Assembly: GCF_014127485.1 (NCBI RefSeq)
Contig: NZ_CP059903.1
Span: 2,604,001 to 2,668,000, forward strand
Direction of reading: 5' to 3'
DNA length: 64,000 nt
From: Nocardioides dongkuii
GTDB lineage: Bacteria; Actinomycetota; Actinomycetes; Propionibacteriales; Nocardioidaceae
Both the position numbers and the translations under genes were made by a program. The stretch's first letter is position 1. The number at the start of each line of letters is the position of its first letter. The notes under the pieces were generated by a model. That model saw only the letters and a list, made by a program, of their open reading frames with translations. It did no database searches and was not told the DNA's origin. Shown piece after piece: positions 59,607 to 64,000 of the stretch.

Positions 59607-60269
59607 GTGTCCCGGGACCTGCTGCTGATGCTGCTGTCCGACGCCCGCCTGCCCGTGGCCGGCCACACCCAGTCCGGCGGGCTCGAGCCCGCGGTCCGTG
59701 ACGGGCTGACCGCCGCGCACGTGCCGGCGTACCTGCGCACGCGGCTGCGGACCGTCACCCGGGTGGAGGCGGCCGCCGCGGTCGTCGCCCGGCACCACCT
59801 CGAGGCCGGCCGCCCCGTCGAGCCGGTCGAGCGGGCCTGGGCGGCCCGCACCCCCAGCGCGGCGATGCGCCGGACCTCCCGGGCGCAGGCCCGCGCCTTC
59901 CTCCGGCTGGCCGAGCGGCTCTGGCCCGACAGCGAGCCGGTGCGTGCGGTCGCCGCCGCCGCGGGGCCCTCGCGCGCCCTGGCCCTCGCCGCGGCGGCGG
60001 TCGCCTGCGAGCTGGACGCCACCGCGCTGGCCCGCCTCGTCGGCTACGACGACGTGCAGACGGTGACCGCGGCGGCGCTGAAGCTGCTGCCGCTGGACCC
60101 CGCCGAGGCCACCGGCTGGGTGCTCGACGCCCTGCCCGAGGTGGACCGGCTGGCCGCCGAGGTCGCCCCCCTGACCACCCCCGAGGCCGTCCCGGCCGCG
60201 GGGGCACCCCAGATCGAGGTGTGGGCCGAGGCCCACGCCGTCAGCTCCCGGAGGTTGTTCAGTGCCTGA
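59607..60269 (+). CDS. ureF: Urease accessory protein UreF
   Basis: A 220-residue helical chaperone that with UreD and UreG delivers nickel to urease. [42 protein letters not shown] at the N-terminus, [20 protein letters not shown] near 92 and the C-terminal [24 protein letters not shown] fit the family. GTG 59607 has GAGG eight bases upstream and is preferred over GTG 59598. It overlaps ureG by eight bases. Confidence 0.93.
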   Translation: MSRDLLLMLLSDARLPVAGHTQSGGLEPAVRDGLTAAHVPAYLRTRLRTVTRVEAAAAVVARHHLEAGRPVEPVERAWAARTPSAAMRRTSRAQARAFLRLAERLWPDSEPVRAVAAAAGPSRALALAAAAVACELDATALARLVGYDDVQTVTAAALKLLPLDPAEATGWVLDALPEVDRLAAEVAPLTTPEAVPAAGAPQIEVWAEAHAVSSRRLFSA

Positions 60270-60969
60270 GACGTCGTCCCACCGGACCGGTGGTCCCGCC
60301 CGTGCCCTGCGCCTGGGGGTCTGCGGCCCCGTCGGCACCGGCAAGAGCTCCCTCATCGCGCTGCTGTGCCGCGAGCTGTCGGACTCCCTGCGGCTCGGGG
60401 TGGTCACCAACGACATCTACACCGACGAGGACGCCCGCTTCCTCCGCTCCGCCGGGGTGCTGCCCGCCGAGCGGATCCGCGCCGTCGAGACCGGCGCCTG
60501 CCCGCACACGGCGATCCGCGACGACATCACCGCCAACCTGATCGCCGTCGAGCAGCTGGAGGCCGACTTCGACCCCCTCGACGTCGTCCTGCTCGAGTCC
60601 GGCGGGGACAACCTCACCGCCACCTTCTCCCCCGCGCTCGTCGACGTGCAGGTCTTCGTCCTCGACGTCGCGGGCGGCGGCGACGTCGCGCGCAAGGGCG
60701 GGCCCGGCATCGAGCGCGCCGACCTGCTGGTGGTCAACAAGACCGACCTCGCGCCGTACGTCGGGGTCGACTGCGCGCAGATGGTCGCCGACGCGCACAC
60801 CGCGCGCCAGGGCGGTCCGGTGGTCGCGCTCTCGCGCACGGACCCGGAGTCCGTGGCCGCGCTCACGGGCTGGGTCCGCGCCCAGCTGGACCGGCACCGG
60901 ACGGGGTCGCTGGTCCCCCGCGACCCCGGACCGATGGCGGCCCACAGCCATGACCACGTCCACGCCTGA
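60262..60969 (+). CDS. ureG: Urease accessory GTPase UreG
   Basis: A 235-residue SIMIBI GTPase that couples GTP hydrolysis to nickel insertion. P-loop [18 protein letters not shown] near 19, [13 protein letters not shown] near 50, the nickel-binding CPH in [14 protein letters not shown] near 73, [15 protein letters not shown] near 108 and [12 protein letters not shown] near 154. The C-terminus ends HSHDHVHA, a short His-rich tail. No ureE gene is present, so this tail may take part in nickel binding. Confidence 0.96.
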   Translation: MPETSSHRTGGPARALRLGVCGPVGTGKSSLIALLCRELSDSLRLGVVTNDIYTDEDARFLRSAGVLPAERIRAVETGACPHTAIRDDITANLIAVEQLEADFDPLDVVLLESGGDNLTATFSPALVDVQVFVLDVAGGGDVARKGGPGIERADLLVVNKTDLAPYVGVDCAQMVADAHTARQGGPVVALSRTDPESVAALTGWVRAQLDRHRTGSLVPRDPGPMAAHSHDHVHA

Positions 60970-61750
60970 CCGGGCGCCCGACCGGGCCGACGGCGGCGGC
61001 GTCCAGGGCGAGGGCGAGGGCGAGGGCAGCCGCACCACGATCACCGTGGACCGCCCCGCCGAGGGCGGCAGGCTGCGGGTCGGGATGCACGCGGTGGGCG
61101 GCCCGGACCGGCCCGTGCTCCGGCCGATGCTGGTCGCCGCCGACGAGCGGACGGCCCGGGTGGCGCTGGTGCCCGAGGGCGCGCTGCTGCTCGCCGGCGA
61201 CGTGCTCACGACCTGGGTCCGGGTCGGCCCCGGAGCGGCGCTGGAGCTGCTCGAGCCGGCTGGGACCGTGGCGTACGACATGCGCGGCGGCAGCGCCCGG
61301 TGGGACGTCCACGTCGAGCTCGCCGCCGGCGCGACCCTGGTCTGGCACGGCGAGCCGTTCGTCGCCGTGTCCGGCTCCGAGGTGGACCGCCGCACGGTCG
61401 TCGACCTCGCCCCCACCGCCCGGCTGGCGCTGCGCGAGACCCTCGTGCTCGGCCGGTACGGCGAGTGGCCCGGCACGCTCCGCAGCCGGCTGGAGGCCCG
61501 CGTCGACGGGGCGCCGGTGCTGGTCGAGGACCTGGGCCTCGCCCCGGACACGGCGGGGATGCTCCTCGGCGGGCACCGGGTGCTCGGGTCGGTCCTGCTC
61601 CTCGGCGCCGACCTCCCGGGGGACCCCGGCCCGGACCGGTTCGACCTGGAGGGCGGCGGCACCCTCGTGCGGCGGCTGGCCGCCGAGGCGCACCAGGCCG
61701 TCCTCGCGGACACCTGGGCGCAGGCCCGGGCCACGGTGCGGCTCCCGTGA
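60950..61750 (+). CDS. ureD: Urease accessory protein UreD
   Basis: A 266-residue protein (UreH type) that binds apo-urease and recruits UreF-Ure[65 protein letters not shown] and [32 protein letters not shown] fit the family. The N-terminal 25 residues are an acidic/Gly-rich extension. Its start overlaps the ureG end by 20 bases. Last gene of the operon. Confidence 0.92.
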   Translation: MTTSTPDRAPDRADGGGVQGEGEGEGSRTTITVDRPAEGGRLRVGMHAVGGPDRPVLRPMLVAADERTARVALVPEGALLLAGDVLTTWVRVGPGAALELLEPAGTVAYDMRGGSARWDVHVELAAGATLVWHGEPFVAVSGSEVDRRTVVDLAPTARLALRETLVLGRYGEWPGTLRSRLEARVDGAPVLVEDLGLAPDTAGMLLGGHRVLGSVLLLGADLPGDPGPDRFDLEGGGTLVRRLAAEAHQAVLADTWAQARATVRLP

Positions 61751-61755
61751 CGCCC

Positions 61756-62850
61756 TCAGGTCGTCCGGGCGATCTGCTGCTGCACCTCGAACTCCAGGCC
61801 GCGGGCGGCCGCGAGGTAGACGTCCTGGTTGAGCAGGTTGCCGTCGAGCCGCAGCAGGCCGCGGGGGCTGTCGTAGAACTGGCCCGAGGTCATCGCCGCG
61901 ACGTCCGCCACGTCGACGCCGCCGCACACCCGGCCCATCCGGGCGAGGAAGAGGATCGCCTCGTAGCAGGACTCCCCGACCGCGTTCAGCGCGGGCGCCC
62001 ACGGGCCGAACCGGTCGTGGTAGTCGCGGCTCAGCGCCGTGCTCTCCGCCGTGCCCATCCCGTCGAAGTACGCCGCGGCGGCGTACAACCCGTCGTGGGC
62101 GCCGGCCCCGCCCCCGAGCAGGGTGTTCTCCTCGACCGCCGGGCTCAGCCGGACGAGCGACCCGCTCAGCCCGCGACCGGCGAACTGGCGGTTGAAGCGC
62201 ACCGCGTCCTGACCCATCAGCAGCATGATCACGCCGTCCACCCGGCCCGGGTCGAGCCCGTCGAGGACGCCGCGGAAGTCCGTCGTCCCCAGCGGGACGT
62301 AGGTCTCGCTGACGATCTCCGCCGCCGAGTCCTCGAGGGCGGCCCGCGTGGTGGCCGCGGTCACCCGCGGGAAGACGTAGTCGTTGCCGACCACCGCCCA
62401 GCGGCCGACGCCGAGCTGCTCGCGCATCCAGTGGACGGCCGGCAGCAGCTGGTTGACCGGGCGTTCGCCGAGCATGAACACGCCGGGGGTGTCGTCGCGA
62501 CCCTCGTGCATGGCGGCGTACGCGTAGACGACCCGGCCGCCGACCCGTCGGGTGATCGCGACCCGCACCGCCGAGATGTGCCAGCCGGCGACCGCCTGCA
62601 CCCGGCCCTGGTCCACCAGCGACCCGACCTCCTCGGCGACCGCCTCCGGCGAGCGGCCGGCGTCGACGACCACGAGCTCGACCCGGCGCCCGGCGATCCC
62701 GTCCGCGGCGTTGAGCTGCTCGACGGCGAGCTGCCCGCACGTCAGGCAGGACGGGCCGTACAGGCCGGTCGGGCCCTGGAGCGGGACCACGAAGGCGATC
62801 GAGAGCGTCTCGGCCTCCCGGGCGCCCCGCCTCGTCGCGTCGACCTGCAC
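61756..62850 (-). CDS. UrtA/AmiC-like substrate-binding protein without a signal peptide
   Basis: A 364-residue periplasmic-binding-protein fold. LSIAFVVPLQGPTGLYGPSCLTCGQLAVEQLNAADGIAGRRVELVVVDAG at the start, GNDYVFPRVTAATTRAAL near 152, SETYVPLGTTDFRGVL near 176 and the C-terminal FYDSPRGLLRLDGNLLNQDVYLA match the UrtA/AmiC group. The N-terminus (VQVDATRRGAREAE) has no hydrophobic signal or lipobox, so it should stay in the cytoplasm, like the amide sensors AmiC and FmdD. GTG 62850 has GGAGG upstream. It is convergent with ureD and divergent from a MarR gene. Confidence 0.85.
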   Translation of the reverse strand: MQVDATRRGAREAETLSIAFVVPLQGPTGLYGPSCLTCGQLAVEQLNAADGIAGRRVELVVVDAGRSPEAVAEEVGSLVDQGRVQAVAGWHISAVRVAITRRVGGRVVYAYAAMHEGRDDTPGVFMLGERPVNQLLPAVHWMREQLGVGRWAVVGNDYVFPRVTAATTRAALEDSAAEIVSETYVPLGTTDFRGVLDGLDPGRVDGVIMLLMGQDAVRFNRQFAGRGLSGSLVRLSPAVEENTLLGGGAGAHDGLYAAAAYFDGMGTAESTALSRDYHDRFGPWAPALNAVGESCYEAILFLARMGRVCGGVDVADVAAMTSGQFYDSPRGLLRLDGNLLNQDVYLAAARGLEFEVQQQIARTT

Positions 62851-62962
62851 GGGGACCTCCGGTGCGCGGTGGGGCTCGGCGTGACCAGAGAGCGACGCTG
62901 CCCGCCCGGACGGTCGCCTACGATAGGGCGGCGCGGCGCGGACGTGCTCGGGAAGACGTGAG

Positions 62963-63436
62963 ATGAGACGAATGACTCCTCAGGAGCTGGCGGGCCGGAT
63001 GGGCGAGGACACGGGCGACCTCGTCGGCCCCAGCCTCGGCCTGCTGCTCGCCCACGCCGAGCACACCGTCCGGCTGCGCCTGGGCCCGGTGCTCGCCGAG
63101 GCCGGGCTGAGCGTGGAGCACTGGCGGATCATGGCGGTCCTGCTCGCCCGGCCGGGCCTGCCGATGGCGTCGGTCGCCACCGCTGCGGTGGTGCCCAGCG
63201 CAACCCTCACCCGGCACGTGGACCGGCTCGTCGACCGGGCGCTGGTGGTACGGCGCATCGACCCCGCCGACAAGCGCCGGGTCGTGGTGGCGCTCTCCCC
63301 GATGGGCACCGAGCTGGCCGGCCGGCTGCGGGCCGCGGAGCGCAGCGTCGAGGACGAGATCTCCACGGGCCTGGGCCGGTCCCGCTACGCCGCGCTGGTC
63401 CGCGAGCTCAGCCTGCTGCCCCACCTGTCCGACTGA
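62963..63436 (+). CDS. MarR family transcriptional regulator
   Basis: A 157-residue winged-helix regulator. LSVEHWRIMAVLLARPGLPMASVATAAVVPSATLTRHVDRLVDRALVVRRIDPADKRRVVVALSPMG shows helix-turn-helix and the beta wing (about 50-120), with amphipathic dimerisation helices at both ends. It is read divergently from the signal-less UrtA-like gene, 112 bases apart, and so is the likely regulator of that gene. ATG 62963 is used; ATG 62972 is possible. Confidence 0.92.
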   Translation: MRRMTPQELAGRMGEDTGDLVGPSLGLLLAHAEHTVRLRLGPVLAEAGLSVEHWRIMAVLLARPGLPMASVATAAVVPSATLTRHVDRLVDRALVVRRIDPADKRRVVVALSPMGTELAGRLRAAERSVEDEISTGLGRSRYAALVRELSLLPHLSD

Positions 63437-63440
63437 GCAG

Positions 63441-63854
63441 TCACCCCTGCTTGAGCTGGGCGACCCGCACGTGGTTGCCGAACGGGTCGCGCAGCCCGAA
63501 GTCGATGCCGTACGCCTGCTCCGTGGGTTCCTCGGTGAGCTCGACGCCGCGCGTCCTCAGCTCGGCGTACGTCGCGTGGGCGTCGTCGACGGCGAAGAAC
63601 AGGTGGCCGCCCGCGGCCCCCTTGCTGACCATCTCCCGCACCTGCTCCGCGGTCTCCTCGCTCATCGCCGGCGGCCCGGGCCGCTCGAGCAGGATCTTGT
63701 GGTCGGGGTCCCCGGGCACGCAGACGGTCAGCCACCGCATGAACCCGAGGTCGAGGTCGGTGTCGACCTCGAGGCCGAGCTTGCCGACGTAGAAGTCGAG
63801 GGCCTCGTCCTGGTCGAGGACGTAGATGCCGGAGATGTTCAGTCGCTTCATCAT
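63441..63854 (-). CDS. VOC family (glyoxalase-like) protein
   Basis: A 137-residue vicinal oxygen chelate protein with two beta-alpha-beta-beta-beta modules. RLNISGIYVLDQDEALDFYVGKLGLEVDTD begins the first and GHLFFAVDDAHATYAELRTRGVELTEEP the second. It ends YGIDFGLRDPFGNHVRVAQ, in which the Asp-Pro-Phe-Gly-Asn turn is typical. Members include dioxygenases, resistance proteins and glyoxalases, so the role is open. It converges on the MarR gene with four bases between. Confidence 0.9.
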   Translation of the reverse strand: MMKRLNISGIYVLDQDEALDFYVGKLGLEVDTDLDLGFMRWLTVCVPGDPDHKILLERPGPPAMSEETAEQVREMVSKGAAGGHLFFAVDDAHATYAELRTRGVELTEEPTEQAYGIDFGLRDPFGNHVRVAQLKQG

Positions 63855-64000
63855 GGGTCGACGCTAGTGCTGGGACACGGACGCCCGCTTCTCCGAAATC
63901 GCTGTGCTCGCGGGCCGCAGCCAGGCGTGGGCGAAGCAGCTCGGGACGGGGCCCACGGACCCGCGGCGCCGGTGCGCCGTGGGGCTCTCGCCCACGATCT
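63855..64000. other. Window end without a confident gene
   Basis: A minus-strand frame of 45 codons enters from outside the window and stops at 63864-63866, and could be the C-terminus of a gene, but its Arg/Ala/Ser-rich composition is also what random GC-rich DNA gives. The VOC gene promoter should lie here. Nothing else is visible. Confidence 0.3.

Noticed and set aside
63864..64000. Minus-strand gene fragment at the window end
   Set aside because: Only 45 codons are visible, without motif. It could be real but cannot be separated from chance open frames.

Overview
The window is about 73 percent G+C, uses GTG and ATG starts freely, and carries a conserved actinobacterial gene order. That order includes hrcA-dnaJ-rsmE, lepA, rpsT, holA-comEC-comEA-degV-leuS, and proA-nadD-rsfS. 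Together with DUF3097, an imuA'-imuB-dnaE2 mutasome operon, a urt-ure cluster and regulator sites of actinobacterial type, this points to a chromosomal segment of a high-GC actinomycete. Nocardioides or a close relative is my best guess; this is inferred from gene content, not from a database search. No phage, transposase, CRISPR array or rRNA was seen, and there is one tRNA (Ala-GGC).

Layout. 0-10 kb: a HIT protein coupled to a copper monooxygenase-like lipoprotein, a Gmad2/GerMN lipoprotein, an AlkZ-like protein, then the minus-strand hrcA-dnaJ-rsmE operon behind a perfect CIRCE operator. The divergent DUF2470 gene has an iron box. 10-21 kb: hemW, the SOS mutasome operon imuA'-imuB-dnaE2 with a perfect LexA box inside its promoter, a long-chain acyl-CoA synthetase, a MOSC protein and an antibiotic-kinase-like protein. 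21-34 kb: lepA, a sterol desaturase-like membrane protein, a phosphotransferase, rpsT, and the leuS-degV-comEA-comEC-holA block. leuS is preceded by a leucine leader peptide and a terminator. 34-41 kb: lipid or ketone catabolism genes (two SDRs, an AraC regulator divergent from a flavin monooxygenase, an acyl-CoA synthetase with a KstR-type site) and dps. 41-50 kb: tRNA-Ala, rsfS, nadD, proA, a lysyl oxidase-like secreted protein, an AbiEi/DUF559 protein flanked by two related palindromes, etfBA, an enoyl-CoA hydratase. 50-64 kb: glgX, then the 9-kb urea uptake and urease operon urtABCDE-ureABCFGD, a signal-less UrtA/AmiC-like receptor divergent from a MarR regulator, and a VOC protein.

How genes work together. 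The urt genes import urea, the ureABC subunits hydrolyse it, and UreF, UreG and UreD mature the nickel site. No ureE is present, and UreG ends in a His-rich tail. Stress control is visible as CIRCE/HrcA on chaperones, LexA on mutagenic repair, and iron-type boxes on DUF2470 and dps.

The least-explained structure is a set of intergenic inverted repeats at six places (about 2.7, 17.4, 25.6, 35.7, 45.9 and 46.9 kb). Most lie beyond the 3' ends of genes. Two copies around the AbiEi/DUF559 gene differ by a compensatory base-pair change.
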